A stretch of DNA of 48,742 bases from Bordetella parapertussis (GCA_945862985.1 CAMAZF010000015.1:1-48742), one strand, 5' to 3'; shown: positions 8,644 to 18,471, counted from the stretch's first letter. Notes: a model not told the origin generated them from the letters alone. Made by a program: numbers and translations.

Positions 8644-9790
8644 GGCCTACATCATTGATGCGCTTCGCACGCCGACCGGGAAGCGCAAGGGCAGTCTGTC
8701 GCAGATGCACCCTGCCGATCTCGCCGGCTCCGTATTGGCCGCTTTGGTGGGGCGTCAGCCGATCCCTCCAGAGGACTATGACGATGTGGTCTTTGGCTGC
8801 GTGGACACGATTGGCCCATTGGCCGGTGACATTGCTCGAACCGCTTGGCTGGCAGCGGGACTTCCCCTCGAAGTGCCCGGCACCACGGTCGATCGCCAAT
8901 GCGGATCCTCTCAGCAGGCCCTGCATTTCGCAGCGCAGGCCGTCATGAGCGGCACCATGGATGTGGTGATGGTGGGAGGAGTTCAGACCATGACTGCCAT
9001 CCCGATTTCCTCCGCCATGCTCGCCGGACAACCTTTGGGATTTCCCGATCCTTTCTCTGGCAGCAAGGGGTGGAAGGCCCGCTTTGGAGATCAGCCGGTC
9101 AATCAGTTTTATGCGGCACAGCGCATTGCAGACCATTGGGGGTTTGATCGATCTGCCATGGAGTCCTTCTCTTTGGAGAGTCATGCCCGTGCGTTACGGG
9201 CCATGTCCGCAGGCGAGTTTGATCGCGAGGTCTTAGCCCTGCCGGAGCTCTCCATGGATGAGACTCCACGTCAGACCAGTCTTGAAAAGATGGCAACGCT
9301 TGAGCCCGTGATGGCAGAGTACCCCTCGATCACTGCTGGCGTGTCGAGCCAGACCTGCGACGCAGCGGCGGGTCTGATCGTTGCGTCCGAGCAAGCGGTT
9401 CGGCGCTATGGACTCCAGCCGCGGGCTCGGATCGTTCACATGAGTGTGATGGGCGACTGCCCCATTTGGCATCTGCGCGCCCCGATTCCTGCGACCCAGC
9501 GGGCGCTCCAGCGCAGTGGACTGCGCATGGAAGACATGGACGTGGCAGAGGTCAACGAGGCTTTTGCCAGTGTGGTCATGGCCTGGATGAAGGAGCTGGA
9601 CTACCCCCATGAGCGCACCAATGTGCGCGGTGGTGCCATCGCATTGGGGCACCCTTTGGGTGCCAGTGGCGCCAAGCTCATGACGACCCTGCTTCATGCC
9701 CTAGAGGACCGCGGTGGTCGCTTGGGGATACAAACCATGTGTGAGGGCGGCGGTCAGGCCAACGTCACCATCATTGAAAGGATGTCGTAA
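8636..9790 (+). CDS. fadA6: Steroid-pathway thiolase FadA6
   Basis: A 384-residue thiolase, the length of mycobacterial FadA6. The catalytic triad is visible: nucleophilic Cys89 (DRQCGSS), His339 (GHPLGASGA) and Cys369 (TMCEGGGQ), with NEAF preceding the His. In the HIP pathway it makes the thiolytic cut after IpdAB has opened the last ring. It overlaps the upstream dehydrogenase gene by 8 bases and the downstream SDR by one base (TAATG). Position and sequence both support FadA6 rather than a general acetoacetyl-CoA thiolase. Confidence 0.9.
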   Translation: MAEAYIIDALRTPTGKRKGSLSQMHPADLAGSVLAALVGRQPIPPEDYDDVVFGCVDTIGPLAGDIARTAWLAAGLPLEVPGTTVDRQCGSSQQALHFAAQAVMSGTMDVVMVGGVQTMTAIPISSAMLAGQPLGFPDPFSGSKGWKARFGDQPVNQFYAAQRIADHWGFDRSAMESFSLESHARALRAMSAGEFDREVLALPELSMDETPRQTSLEKMATLEPVMAEYPSITAGVSSQTCDAAAGLIVASEQAVRRYGLQPRARIVHMSVMGDCPIWHLRAPIPATQRALQRSGLRMEDMDVAEVNEAFASVVMAWMKELDYPHERTNVRGGAIALGHPLGASGAKLMTTLLHALEDRGGRLGIQTMCEGGGQANVTIIERMS

Positions 9791-10704
9791 TGGCTGTTGA
9801 GCAGCATGAGGTTGGTCTCGGAGCAGGCCGTGTCGTGGTGGTCACCGGCGCCGGGGCAGGACTTGGATTGGCCTACGTCGAGGAGCTACTGTCGCAGGGC
9901 TATGGTGTGGTGGTGAATGATCTTCACCAGGGTACCCTCGATGCGGCATTGTCTGGTCTTCAGTCCGCGCATCCAAAGGGGGCCGATCGTGTGGTGGGGC
10001 TGGCCGGTGACATTGCCGAAATGGAGACCGCGCAAGGATTGGTCGCGTTGGCGCTTCAGTCTTTCGGTCGGCTCGATGCCGTGATCAACAATGCGGGCCT
10101 GCTCAGGGACAAGATGTTTGCAGGCCTTGATGTGAGCGATTTTGATCTGGTGATGCGGGTCCACCTGCGCGGTCATTTCTGCCTGTCACGCGTGGCGGTT
10201 CAGCATTGGCGGGATCAGGCCAAGGCGGGTCAGCAGCCCACCGCACGCATCGTGAACACCACCTCCGGTGCGGGTCTTCAGGGGTCGGTTGGTCAGTCCA
10301 ATTACTCGGCGGCGAAGGGGGGCATTGCCGCGCTCACGCTTGTTCAAGCCGCTGAGCTTGCCCGATATGGCGTGACGGCCAATGCTCTAGCACCCGCCGC
10401 ACGCACCGCCATGACCCTCGCGGGCATGCCGGATCTTGTGAAGGCACCCAGCGATGGAAGCTTCGACCACTACGATCCGAAGAATGTCGCAGGCTTTGTG
10501 GCATGGCTCTGCTCCTCTGAGTCCCAGCATGTGACCGGCCAGATCTTCGAGGTGGATGGAGATCGGATTGGACTTGCAGAAGGATGGGTGAGCGGACCGG
10601 ATCAGCGCAAGGGGGGCGCGCGTTGGGAGCCACACGAGGTGGGCTCGGTGGTGAACACCCTCTTGGCGCAGCGCAGGCCTGCCCAGAAAGTCTGGGGGTC
10701 CTGA
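9790..10704 (+). CDS. Short-chain dehydrogenase, Hsd4-type
   Basis: 304 residues, Rossmann-fold SDR of the hydroxyacyl-CoA dehydrogenase / 17beta-HSD4 type. Visible motifs are the nucleotide-binding VTGAGAGLGLAY, NNAG, the catalytic Ser in NTTSGAGLQG and the YSAAK active site, followed by an extension of about 50 residues with no motif I recognise. It likely oxidises a beta-hydroxyacyl-CoA of the steroid nucleus or a ring hydroxyl with NAD(+). ATG 9790 shares a base with the thiolase stop. Mycobacterial Rv3548c, an SDR of similar length beside echA20, is a likely counterpart by position. Confidence 0.85.
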   Translation: MAVEQHEVGLGAGRVVVVTGAGAGLGLAYVEELLSQGYGVVVNDLHQGTLDAALSGLQSAHPKGADRVVGLAGDIAEMETAQGLVALALQSFGRLDAVINNAGLLRDKMFAGLDVSDFDLVMRVHLRGHFCLSRVAVQHWRDQAKAGQQPTARIVNTTSGAGLQGSVGQSNYSAAKGGIAALTLVQAAELARYGVTANALAPAARTAMTLAGMPDLVKAPSDGSFDHYDPKNVAGFVAWLCSSESQHVTGQIFEVDGDRIGLAEGWVSGPDQRKGGARWEPHEVGSVVNTLLAQRRPAQKVWGS

Positions 10705-11489
10705 TGACCGACGCCCCCATCTGTCCCCCCGCTCACGGGCTCCTCAAGGGAAAGCGTGCCTTGCTCACCGCTGCAGCGGGAGCGGGCATTGGATATTCCG
10801 CGGCCGAGCGATTTTTGGCTGAAGGCTGTGAGGCGATTGTGGTCTCCGACATTCATGAGCGCCGATTGAACGAGGCGGTCGAGCGGCTCAGCGCATCGTC
10901 GCCCCACGCTCAAGTGAAGGGCGTGTTGTGCGATGTCAGCCAACAGGCTCAGGTCGACCATCTGGTTGAGCAGGCTCAAACCTTTCTAGGCCGCATCGAT
11001 GTCTTGGTGAATAACGCCGGACTGGGTGGCGAGAAGCGTGTGGTGGATATGTCGGATGAGGACTGGAGTCGCGTCCTCGATATCTCCCTCACGGGCACCT
11101 TTCGCATGACGCGGGCGGTTCTGCCCATCATGCAAGCCCAGAGATTCGGCTCGATCGTCAACAATGCGTCGGTTCTGGGCTGGCGAGCTCAGAAGGCACA
11201 GGCTCACTATGCCGCAGCCAAAGCAGGCGTGATGGCCTTCACACGTTGTGTGGCTCTCGAGGCTGCCGAGTTTGGCATCCGGGTGAATGCGGTCTCTCCG
11301 TCGATTGCGCTGCATCCTTTTCTCAAGAAGAGTGCAGACCCTGCTCTGCTGGCTAAGCTTTCCGAGCAGGAGGCCTTCGGTCGGGCGGCTGAGCCCTGGG
11401 AAATCGCAAACGTGATGGTGTTTCTGGCGAGTGACTATGCGAGCTATTTGGTGGGTGAGTCCATCTCGGTCAGCTCACAGAGGGCTTAG
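10704..11489 (+). CDS. Short-chain dehydrogenase
   Basis: 261 residues, SDR fold. The dinucleotide motif is slightly unusual (TAAAGAGIGYSAA instead of TGGxxGIG); NNAG, the catalytic Ser region NNASVLGW and YAAAK are normal. ATG 10704 overlaps the preceding stop as TGATG, with a GGGGG tract 5-9 bases upstream; the frame is open back to 10584, but that part is only overlap with the previous gene. It should act beside the preceding SDR on hydroxyl or hydroxyacyl groups of the C/D-ring intermediates. By position it parallels Rv3549c; the substrate is not deducible from sequence. Confidence 0.85.
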   Translation: MTDAPICPPAHGLLKGKRALLTAAAGAGIGYSAAERFLAEGCEAIVVSDIHERRLNEAVERLSASSPHAQVKGVLCDVSQQAQVDHLVEQAQTFLGRIDVLVNNAGLGGEKRVVDMSDEDWSRVLDISLTGTFRMTRAVLPIMQAQRFGSIVNNASVLGWRAQKAQAHYAAAKAGVMAFTRCVALEAAEFGIRVNAVSPSIALHPFLKKSADPALLAKLSEQEAFGRAAEPWEIANVMVFLASDYASYLVGESISVSSQRA

Positions 11490-11491
11490 CC

Positions 11492-11965
11492 ATGGCTGTG
11501 GAGATGGCGATTTTTGGAAGTCCTGCAGATTTCATCGCCCGTGAGGGGCAGTTGTTGGGCGTGACCGACTGGGTTGAAATCCCACAGTCTCAGATTCAGG
11601 CCTTTGCGGATGCCACAGGCGATCACCAGTGGATTCATGTCGACGTGGAGCGCGCCCAGCAAGGCCCTTTTGGCAGCACGCTCGCTCATGGCTACCTGGT
11701 GCTCTCCTTGGTGAATCGCTTTCTGCCCGAGGTGGTCTCCGTGCAGAACATGGAGATGGGGCTCAATGTGGGACTCGACAAGGTTCGATTCCTTTCTCCG
11801 GTCAAGGCTGGGTCTCGGCTCCGAGGCCGAGTGGAGCTCAAGCAGGTCAAGCCTTTGGATGAACGCTCAGTACAGGCGACGATGACCGTCACCATTGAAC
11901 TCGAGGGTGCCGAGCGTCCTGCATGCGTCGCCGAACCCATCAGTCGCTATTTCTTTTCGGCCTAA
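11492..11965 (+). CDS. MaoC-like (R)-enoyl-CoA hydratase
   Basis: 157 residues, a single hot-dog domain of the hydratase-2/PhaJ type. The catalytic pair is present at the family spacing: Asp44 and His49 in DATGDHQWIH, followed by the FGSTLAHGYLVLSL helix. It should hydrate a trans-enoyl-CoA to the (R)-hydroxy form. The gene lies 2 bases after the SDR and 18 before a second thiolase, so dehydrogenase, hydratase and thiolase functions are encoded together. Whether it acts on a steroid remnant or on a smaller product is unclear. Confidence 0.88.
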   Translation: MAVEMAIFGSPADFIAREGQLLGVTDWVEIPQSQIQAFADATGDHQWIHVDVERAQQGPFGSTLAHGYLVLSLVNRFLPEVVSVQNMEMGLNVGLDKVRFLSPVKAGSRLRGRVELKQVKPLDERSVQATMTVTIELEGAERPACVAEPISRYFFSA

Positions 11966-11983
11966 GCGCCAGGGGGTGTTGCC

Positions 11984-13192
11984 ATGAATGAGGCTGTCAT
12001 TGTCTCGACTGCACGCACGGGAATTGGCCGTGCTTATAAAGGCGCATTGAACGACACGGAGGCGCCTGTCATGGCTGCTCATGTGATTCGGGAGGCCGTT
12101 GCGCGCGCTCAACTCAGGGATGGAGAGGTGGACGATGTCATCCTGGGGATTGCCGCTCAGCAAGGCACCCAGGGCTACACCGTCGGGCGTCTGGCGAATT
12201 ACCTGAATGGCCTTGGTGATGGCACGCCGGGTATGTCCCTCGATCGGATGTGTGCCTCTGGCCTGGTGGCCATTGCCAATGCGGCGAAGGATGTCATGGT
12301 GGGTGAGCACGACGTGGTGGTGGCCGGTGGCTTGGAGTCCATCAGCTTGGTGCAGAACCAGCACAAGAACAGTCACAAGTCCCAGTCTCAGGCGGTTTTG
12401 AAGGCCTACCCCACGGCCTACATCAGCATGATTGAGACAGCAGAGTTGGTTGCCTCTCGCTATGGGGTGTCCCGCGCAGACCAGGATGCCTATGCACTCC
12501 TGAGTCAACAACGCACCGCTCAAGCGCAGGCTGCAAATCGATTTGCAGAAGAGATCGTCCCCCTCACCTGCGAGCAGCTTCAGTTGAATGAAGAGGGCAA
12601 ACCCGCGGGCCATCAAACGGTGGTCCTCGACCGAGACGAGGGCAATCGCGCAGACACCACGCTTGAGAGGCTGCAGTCTCTCAAGCCCGTTCTGAAGGAT
12701 GGTCAATGGTCTGGTCCGGGACAGTGCATCACCGCCGGTAACGCCTCTCAGTTGTCTGATGGGGCCAGCGCCTGCGTCGTGATGTCTCGATCGCAGGCAG
12801 CGTCCCGTGGGCTCGCCCCCCTGGGCGTTTACCGAGGTTTGGCGCTGGCAGGCTGCCCAGCAGACGAAATGGGGATCGGCCCAGTCCATGCCATTCCCAA
12901 ACTGCTTGCTCGGCATGGATTGCGAGTGGAGGATATTGATCTGTGGGAGATCAACGAGGCCTTTGCCAGTCAGGTTCTGGCAGTGCAGCGAAACCTAGGA
13001 ATTCCCCTAGACCGAATGAATGTAAATGGTGGTGCAATTGCCATTGGTCATCCGTTTGGAATGACGGGATCCCGACTCGTGGGTCATGGGTTATTAGAGG
13101 CACGCCGTAGGGGTGCCAAATGGCTTGTAGTCAGCATGTGTGTCGGGGGTGGAATGGGCGCTGCAGCATTGTTTGAAAGTCTTCCTGGTTGA
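11984..13192 (+). CDS. Acetyl-CoA acyltransferase (thiolase)
   Basis: 402 residues, canonical thiolase with Cys90 (DRMCASG), NEAF, His356 (GHPFGMTG) and Cys386 ([11 protein letters not shown]). It is of the classical degradative/biosynthetic thiolase type and clearly different from the FadA6-like enzyme upstream. A role in cleaving a late beta-ketoacyl-CoA, either in the C/D-ring pathway or in the side chain (FadA5-like), is plausible. Its stop overlaps the TTG start of the LuxR regulator, so regulator and catabolic genes share a transcript. Confidence 0.9.
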   Translation: MNEAVIVSTARTGIGRAYKGALNDTEAPVMAAHVIREAVARAQLRDGEVDDVILGIAAQQGTQGYTVGRLANYLNGLGDGTPGMSLDRMCASGLVAIANAAKDVMVGEHDVVVAGGLESISLVQNQHKNSHKSQSQAVLKAYPTAYISMIETAELVASRYGVSRADQDAYALLSQQRTAQAQAANRFAEEIVPLTCEQLQLNEEGKPAGHQTVVLDRDEGNRADTTLERLQSLKPVLKDGQWSGPGQCITAGNASQLSDGASACVVMSRSQAASRGLAPLGVYRGLALAGCPADEMGIGPVHAIPKLLARHGLRVEDIDLWEINEAFASQVLAVQRNLGIPLDRMNVNGGAIAIGHPFGMTGSRLVGHGLLEARRRGAKWLVVSMCVGGGMGAAALFESLPG

Positions 13193-14367
13193 GCAAGAAC
13201 TGCATTGAACTCTCTCAGTTTGCAGAGCTGGTGGATCGAATCTATCAGTCTGCCTATTCCCCACGCGAGTGGGTAGAGAGTCTCAATGCCATTCGGCAGG
13301 CCTTCAAGGCCACCTATGCAACCTTGATTGTGCGCCCCGTCTCTGGGCACGACCCCGGCTTGATGGTGAACGCAGGGCTCGCGGATGGACAGGGAGGGGG
13401 AGTCGTTCCCGCCATTGAGTACTACAGCACACAGAGTCCCTTCATCGGGATGGCCTCTCAGCGGATTTTCACGGTCCAAGACCTCATGTCAGAGGAAACC
13501 TGGACACGGTCTGAGTACTACCAGACCTGGTGTGCGCCTCGCGGGGTGCATCACATTCTCGGCGTCAACTTACAGACCATCGACACCGAGGGGTATCGAC
13601 TGCGTCTGACGCGGGCCCGATCAGACCCCGCCTTTTCCGAGATGGATCGGCAGCTGCTCGCCTTACTCATTCCTCACCTGCAGCGTGCACTTCATCTTCA
13701 GTCGCGCCTGGACACCTCTGAGCAGGTGGCTCATGTCTATGGGAGCGCCATAGGAAGCCTGAGTGTGGGAACGGTCACCCTCGATGTCACGGGTCGCGTG
13801 CTTCAGATGAACTCCATTGCGCGCGCTCAGATTGAGGCGGGTGATTCGCTCAAGATCAGCAATGAGCGTCTGCATGCGCTGAACAATCAAGACAATCGCG
13901 AGCTGCAACGCATGGTGCAGGAAGCGGCCTCTCATCCAAGCGGAGTGGAAGGGCCCGTGGGGGCGGTTTCCGTCACGCGAAACTCCAGTCCTCAAGGATT
14001 GGGCGTGATTGTTCAGAGGCTGGGGCCGACAGCCTCCTGGCTCAACGGCCGCCATCAGCCTGCGATTGTGTTGTTCCTGCGAGACCCAGAGATCAAGACC
14101 CAACCGCCTTCCAAGGTCATTCAGCAGCTCTTTCATTTCACGCCAGCCGAGACCACCCTGGCCATTGAACTGGCCAATGGGCTCTCACTCGATGAAGCGG
14201 CTGAACTGCTCAATATTCGGCGCAACACCGCTCGCGCGCACCTGCGATCCATCTTCTCAAAGACTGGCGTTCGGCGTCAGACCGAACTGGTGCGACTGAT
14301 TCTCAACAGCGTGGTGTCTCTCGGCCACCAGGGTGATCGAGAGCCGGAGCTCAGTTCCCTTTACTAA
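13189..14367 (+). CDS. LuxR-family transcriptional regulator (TeiR/TesR-like)
   Basis: 392 residues with a C-terminal LuxR-type helix-turn-helix ([19 protein letters not shown], then [20 protein letters not shown] and [15 protein letters not shown]). The N-terminal 200 residues form a ligand-sensing region without an autoinducer-domain signature, followed by a segment with a GXVLQMN-like motif. Size and layout match TeiR/TesR, the regulator of testosterone degradation in Comamonas testosteroni. Start TTG 13189 overlaps the thiolase stop and has only a weak ribosome-binding site, so expression may depend on coupling. It is the obvious in-cluster candidate to bind the CATCGTC-N6-GACGATG sites. 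Its 3' end overlaps that of the convergent MFS gene by 17 bases. Confidence 0.87.
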   Translation: MSKNCIELSQFAELVDRIYQSAYSPREWVESLNAIRQAFKATYATLIVRPVSGHDPGLMVNAGLADGQGGGVVPAIEYYSTQSPFIGMASQRIFTVQDLMSEETWTRSEYYQTWCAPRGVHHILGVNLQTIDTEGYRLRLTRARSDPAFSEMDRQLLALLIPHLQRALHLQSRLDTSEQVAHVYGSAIGSLSVGTVTLDVTGRVLQMNSIARAQIEAGDSLKISNERLHALNNQDNRELQRMVQEAASHPSGVEGPVGAVSVTRNSSPQGLGVIVQRLGPTASWLNGRHQPAIVLFLRDPEIKTQPPSKVIQQLFHFTPAETTLAIELANGLSLDEAAELLNIRRNTARAHLRSIFSKTGVRRQTELVRLILNSVVSLGHQGDREPELSSLY

Positions 14368-15667
14368 GCTCGTCCCGATAGGGGCGAATGGCCAGTGCAT
14401 AAACCCAGGCCGCAAGGGGGGCTGTGGCCACAATGATGGCCATGGCATATCGCAGGGACTCCTGACCGAAACGAGGCTCGAGGAGGTCGCTGATTGCGCC
14501 CACAATGATGGGACCGACGCCCATGCCGGCCAGCGTGAACAGCAGCAGAAAGACTGCGTTGGCCAGCGAGCGTCGATGTGGGACGCTGACTGTGCTCACG
14601 GCAGCCATGCTGGGTGCGATCCACCAGGTGGTGAAGAAGCCGTGAAGCATGCCAAAGAGTGCAGCGGTGGGAACCGGAATCGGGCCAAATTGCCCGACCA
14701 GCCCCTGTGGCCAAAGGAAGTAAGCCAGGCCTGCTGGGGTGGCCAAGAGAAGCCCGAGAATGGGCACCCCCACCTGCCATCCGGTGTTCTTTGCCGCCAG
14801 GGTATCGGTGAGCCAACCTGAGAACAGTGCACCCGCGAAGGCGCCACCCACGGAAATCAGACCGAGCAGCAGGCCCGCATCCTTGACGCTGAGTCCGTGA
14901 GATCTCATCAGGAAGCTGGGACCCCAGATGCCAACAGAATAGGCCTGGATGGCTGCGATGGCCGCACCGATGCAAATGAAGAGATACGCGCGTTGCTTGA
15001 ATAAGAAACGAAGGCTTTCTTTGAGGGCCTCTGCCGACACGGCTGCAGTCTCTGCCGCACTGTGCTGTGGGTCGTAACGACCTCTGGCCGGTTCCTTGAG
15101 TGTCAGCAGCATCAGAATCCCAAGCGCAATACCCGGTGCACCAACCACCAGGAAGGCGGCGCGCCAGCCATAGTGATACGCCATATAGCCACCGACCCCC
15201 ATGCCTACCAGGAGGCCGATGTGTGCGCCCAGAGAGTAAATGCCCATCGCGAGTGAGCGTCGTCGCTGGGGGTAGGAGTCTGCAATGAGCGAGAGCGAAG
15301 TTGGAGCAGAGCCCGCCTCCGCGACGGCCACCCCCACGCGCGCTAGTGCGAGCTGGATAAAGCTTCCAGCGAGTCCGCAGAGCATGGTCATGCCGCTCCA
15401 GGAAATGACATAAATGCCCATGAGACGAACGCGATTGGTGCGGTCTGCCAGGCGCCCCATGAACACCCCGATGAAGGCATAAAAGAGGGCAAACAAGAGC
15501 CCAGTGACGAGTCCCATCAGCGTATCGCTGACTCCGAATTCTTGTTTGATCGGTTCGATGAGGACATTGATGATGTTGCGATCGACGTAGTTCGCAACGT
15601 ATCCCAAGACCAAGAGAAAAAGCGTGTAGTGCGAGTGGCGCGGAATACGATCTGGGTCTGCTTGCAT
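14351..15667 (-). CDS. MFS transporter (Spinster-like)
   Basis: 438 residues with about 12 hydrophobic segments. An early transmembrane helix (YTLFLLVLGYVANYVDRNIINVL, shown in part) leads to the cytoplasmic loop motif GRLADRTNRVRLMG typical of the major facilitator superfamily. Spinster-type proteins carry organic anions and lipids; uptake or export of steroid acids across the inner membrane fits the setting. I chose ATG 15667 (GAGGA 5-6 bases upstream); the frame is open to 15706, but the extension would run close to the operator. It diverges from kshB across site B. Confidence 0.87.
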   Translation of the reverse strand: MQADPDRIPRHSHYTLFLLVLGYVANYVDRNIINVLIEPIKQEFGVSDTLMGLVTGLLFALFYAFIGVFMGRLADRTNRVRLMGIYVISWSGMTMLCGLAGSFIQLALARVGVAVAEAGSAPTSLSLIADSYPQRRRSLAMGIYSLGAHIGLLVGMGVGGYMAYHYGWRAAFLVVGAPGIALGILMLLTLKEPARGRYDPQHSAAETAAVSAEALKESLRFLFKQRAYLFICIGAAIAAIQAYSVGIWGPSFLMRSHGLSVKDAGLLLGLISVGGAFAGALFSGWLTDTLAAKNTGWQVGVPILGLLLATPAGLAYFLWPQGLVGQFGPIPVPTAALFGMLHGFFTTWWIAPSMAAVSTVSVPHRRSLANAVFLLLFTLAGMGVGPIIVGAISDLLEPRFGQESLRYAMAIIVATAPLAAWVYALAIRPYRDELSKGN

Positions 15668-15716
15668 GGGGATCCTCAAGATATGGCTGCAGGTTGAGCG
15701 CATCACCTCTCTGGCT

Positions 15717-15736
15717 CATCGTCCATTTAGACGACG
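15717..15736. promoter_or_regulatory. 20-bp palindromic operator candidate, site B
   Basis: CATCGTC-CATTTA-GACGACG, matching 13 of the 14 arm positions of the perfect site A. It lies between the divergent MFS gene (49 bases to its ATG) and kshB (38 bases to its ATG), so one site could control both. Confidence 0.65.
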
Positions 15737-15774
15737 AGAATCTTGTGCACTCCCCCAAAGATGGAACCCTGATC

Positions 15775-16815
15775 ATGCAGCTCGATTACCACTCTCTCGT
15801 CGTTGATCGGGTTATCCCGGAGACCTCTCAAGCCAGCACGCTGGCCTTTCAGATTCCTGAGGCCTTGAAGTCGGAGTTTCAGTTTCAGCCTGGCCAGTTT
15901 CTGACGCTGCGAATTCCGAGAGAGGATCGGTTCTCTCCACGCTGTTACTCCATCTCCAGCGGACCGAACGACTCCATCGCTGTCACCATCAAACGCGTTC
16001 CAGGAGGGTTCGGCTCCAACTGGTTGCTCGACCAGGTGAAGGCCGGAGATCGTTTGGCGGTTCGCGCACCGTCCGGGCGTTTCACCGTGCGTGCGTCGGA
16101 GCGACCCTTGGTTTTCTTCGCAGGAGGCAGCGGCATCACGCCCATGATGTCGATTCTTCGGCACCAGAGCGAGTCCATGGCCCCGAGAAAGATGGCGCTG
16201 TTTTATGCCAACCAGTCTCGCGATCAAGTGATTTTTGGGGATTCGCTTCGAGCGCTCGCTCAAGACCCTGGAGGCCCACTGGTGCTCACGGAATGGCTGG
16301 ATGAAGAGCGAGGGTTTGCAGGAGCCCAAGACATACGAGGATTCGCAGAGGCTTGGAGGGCGGCCCACTTCATGGTGTGTGGGCCCGCTCCCTTCATGAA
16401 GCTGGTCGTCGAGACGCTTGAAGAGATGGGCGTCTCTCCGGAAGAGATTCAGACCGAGAGGTTTCAGTCACTCGCAGACGAACCGCTGGAGTCCATGCTC
16501 TCCCATCCGGTCTCTGAGATCTCATCGGATGCATGTGAATCGTCGTCCTTGACGGTAGAGGTCTCGGGTGAAACGCATCATCTGTTGGTTCGCTCCGATG
16601 AGACGCTGTTGTCCGCCATAGAGCGCGCGGGCGTGGTCGTACCCTATTCCTGCCGCGAGGGAAGCTGTGGGAGCTGTATGGGGAAGCTCCTCGAGGGTGA
16701 AGTGGAGATGGATGTGACGGATGCGCTCAGTGAGCGAGAACTTCAGCGTGGGTACGTGCTCACCTGCCAGGCGAGACCGCGCTCCGCTCAGCTGAGGCTC
16801 GATATCGATGCCTGA
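15775..16815 (+). CDS. kshB: 3-ketosteroid 9alpha-hydroxylase reductase component (KshB)
   Basis: 346 residues in three modules. First is an FAD domain with RCYSISSGP; second an NAD domain with FFAGGSGITPMMSIL and MVCGPAPFM; third a C-terminal plant-type [2Fe-2S] domain with CREGSCGSC and a distal Cys in YVLTCQARP. KshB passes electrons from NADH to the Rieske oxygenase KshA, whose 9alpha-hydroxylation opens ring B. Related phenylacetate- and toluate-type reductases share this architecture, so the assignment leans on context. I chose ATG 15775; the upstream frame (to 15694) runs through the operator. KshA is not in the window. The 3' end overlaps the next gene by 8 bases. Confidence 0.85.
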   Translation: MQLDYHSLVVDRVIPETSQASTLAFQIPEALKSEFQFQPGQFLTLRIPREDRFSPRCYSISSGPNDSIAVTIKRVPGGFGSNWLLDQVKAGDRLAVRAPSGRFTVRASERPLVFFAGGSGITPMMSILRHQSESMAPRKMALFYANQSRDQVIFGDSLRALAQDPGGPLVLTEWLDEERGFAGAQDIRGFAEAWRAAHFMVCGPAPFMKLVVETLEEMGVSPEEIQTERFQSLADEPLESMLSHPVSEISSDACESSSLTVEVSGETHHLLVRSDETLLSAIERAGVVVPYSCREGSCGSCMGKLLEGEVEMDVTDALSERELQRGYVLTCQARPRSAQLRLDIDA

Positions 16816-18394
16816 ACCCAGTTTGCCTTCAAGCGCTCTACCCGAGAGCAGCCTTGAGGCTCTGGTGCATTCGGCTGCCCGCTGGCCAGACCGTCTCGCC
16901 ATGGTCGACCAGCAGGTGAATCTGAGCTTTGCTGAACTCTCGGGCCGAGTTGCAGCAGTCAGCGACGCTTTTCGGCAGGCCGGCCTGCGCCCCGGCATGG
17001 TGGTTGCGGTCTGTGGGCCAAACAGCTGGCAGTGGGTGGTGCAGGCCCTGGCCATTCAGGCGCTGGGATGCGTCTTGCTGCCTCTGAGCACTCGTCTGCG
17101 GGGGGCCGAGCTGCAGGACATGCTTCAACGGAGTCGCGCCACAACGGTCATCAGTGTCGATCGATTCCTAGACTTCGGCTACGCAGATCTCTTCGCCTCC
17201 TTGCAGTCCACGCTCCCCTTTAGGCTCTGGCGTTGGGACTGGCCCGGTGGAGAGCGCCTGGTGTCATCCCCGGACGAGATCTCCCTGACGCAAACTGCGC
17301 GTTGGCCTCACGGTATGGATGCTCAATCGCTCGCGACCTGCATCGCCGACCTCATGTTTACCTCAGGCACCACGGGACGGCCGAAGGGGGTGCTCTCGAG
17401 TCATGCCCAAAATCTGAGGGCCTTTGGTGCGTGGACGGAAGTAGTGGGTCTGCGTGAGCACGATCGTTATCTGGTCGTGAATCCCTTCTTTCACGCCTTC
17501 GGCTACAAGGCCGGCTGGTTGTCTGCACTGGTTCGTGGGGCCTGCGTCTATCCCGTTGGAGTCTTCGATGCCCGCTCCGCTCTGCACACCATCGAGCGAG
17601 AGCAGATCAGCTTCCTGCCTGGCCCACCCACACTCTTTCATGCTCTCCTCGATCATCCGGACCGATCGCTCACTGACCTCAGAAGTCTGCGGGTTGCAGT
17701 GACGGGGGCAGCCACCATTCCGCCCAGCCTGATTGGCCGAATGAGAGAGGAGCTTCACTTTCAGACGGTGACCACTGCCTACGGTCTGACCGAATGCAGC
17801 GGGGTGGCGACGGTCTGTGACCCGGGGGCCTCTGACGAGAAAATCTCCACGACCAGTGGCTGTGCGCTTCCTGGGGTGGAAGTGGAATGTCACCGGCCGG
17901 ACGGCTCTCGCTGCGGACCCAATGAGGTGGGCGAGATTGTGATTCGTGGCTTCAATGTCATGCAGGGCTACTTCGAGGATGCGGAATCGACCCGAGAGGC
18001 CATTGATGCCCAGGGCTGGCTGCACACAGGAGATGTGGGCGCTCTGGATGAAGAGGGGTATCTGAGGATCACGGATCGCCTCAAAGACATGTACATCAGT
18101 GGTGGATTCAACTGCTACCCAGCAGAGATCGAGCGGCTCATGCACGCCCATCCTGAGGTGTCACAGGCGGCTGTGATCGGCGCGCCCGACGTGAGGCTCG
18201 GAGAGGTTGGAGTGGCCTTTGTGGTCAAGAAGCCGGGGAGCGCAATGACGCCTTCGGCCTTTCAGGACTGGTGCAAGTCGGTCATGTCCAATTACAAGGT
18301 GCCTAAACAGGTGATTTTCATGGATGAACTGCCGCTCAATGCCGCGGGTAAAGTTCAGAAGGCAGAGCTTCGTGGCCGTTTGGCCCCGCGTTAG
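16808..18394 (+). CDS. fadD3: Acyl-CoA ligase, FadD3-like (HIP-CoA synthetase)
   Basis: 528-residue adenylate-forming ligase with the P-loop-like MFTSGTTGRPKG at about 181-192, YGLTECSG, the hinge WLHTGDVGALDEEGYLRITDR and a C-terminal catalytic Lys in NAAGKVQK. The GGFNCYPAEIE stretch after the hinge resembles FadD3 (about 503 residues), which attaches CoA to the propionate side chain of HIP, the C/D-ring remnant. Location beside kshB and near the ipd genes supports this. A role with another steroid acid cannot be excluded from sequence. It overlaps kshB by 8 bases. Confidence 0.8.
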   Translation: MPEPSLPSSALPESSLEALVHSAARWPDRLAMVDQQVNLSFAELSGRVAAVSDAFRQAGLRPGMVVAVCGPNSWQWVVQALAIQALGCVLLPLSTRLRGAELQDMLQRSRATTVISVDRFLDFGYADLFASLQSTLPFRLWRWDWPGGERLVSSPDEISLTQTARWPHGMDAQSLATCIADLMFTSGTTGRPKGVLSSHAQNLRAFGAWTEVVGLREHDRYLVVNPFFHAFGYKAGWLSALVRGACVYPVGVFDARSALHTIEREQISFLPGPPTLFHALLDHPDRSLTDLRSLRVAVTGAATIPPSLIGRMREELHFQTVTTAYGLTECSGVATVCDPGASDEKISTTSGCALPGVEVECHRPDGSRCGPNEVGEIVIRGFNVMQGYFEDAESTREAIDAQGWLHTGDVGALDEEGYLRITDRLKDMYISGGFNCYPAEIERLMHAHPEVSQAAVIGAPDVRLGEVGVAFVVKKPGSAMTPSAFQDWCKSVMSNYKVPKQVIFMDELPLNAAGKVQKAELRGRLAPR

Positions 18395-18409
18395 TCTCAT
18401 GGGACGATG
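18390..18409. promoter_or_regulatory. Degenerate palindromic operator candidate, site C
   Basis: GTTAGTC-TCATGG-GACGATG: the right arm is perfect and the left arm matches 4 of 7 (11/14 in total). It overlaps the last codons of the ligase gene and ends 62 bases before the SDR start at 18472, in the only gap of that stretch, so it may drive the 18472-21794 operon. Confidence 0.4.
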
Positions 18410-18471
18410 CTGAGCCTCACCCGAGAGACGACAACTTGAGTCGTTTAACAACATCAAAGAGGGAGTCAACG

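Noticed and set aside
14364-15776. A 470-codon open frame on the minus strand in another frame than the MFS gene
   Set aside because: The MFS frame has clear transmembrane segments and family motifs; this one is hydrophilic, Arg/His-rich and runs through the operator region.
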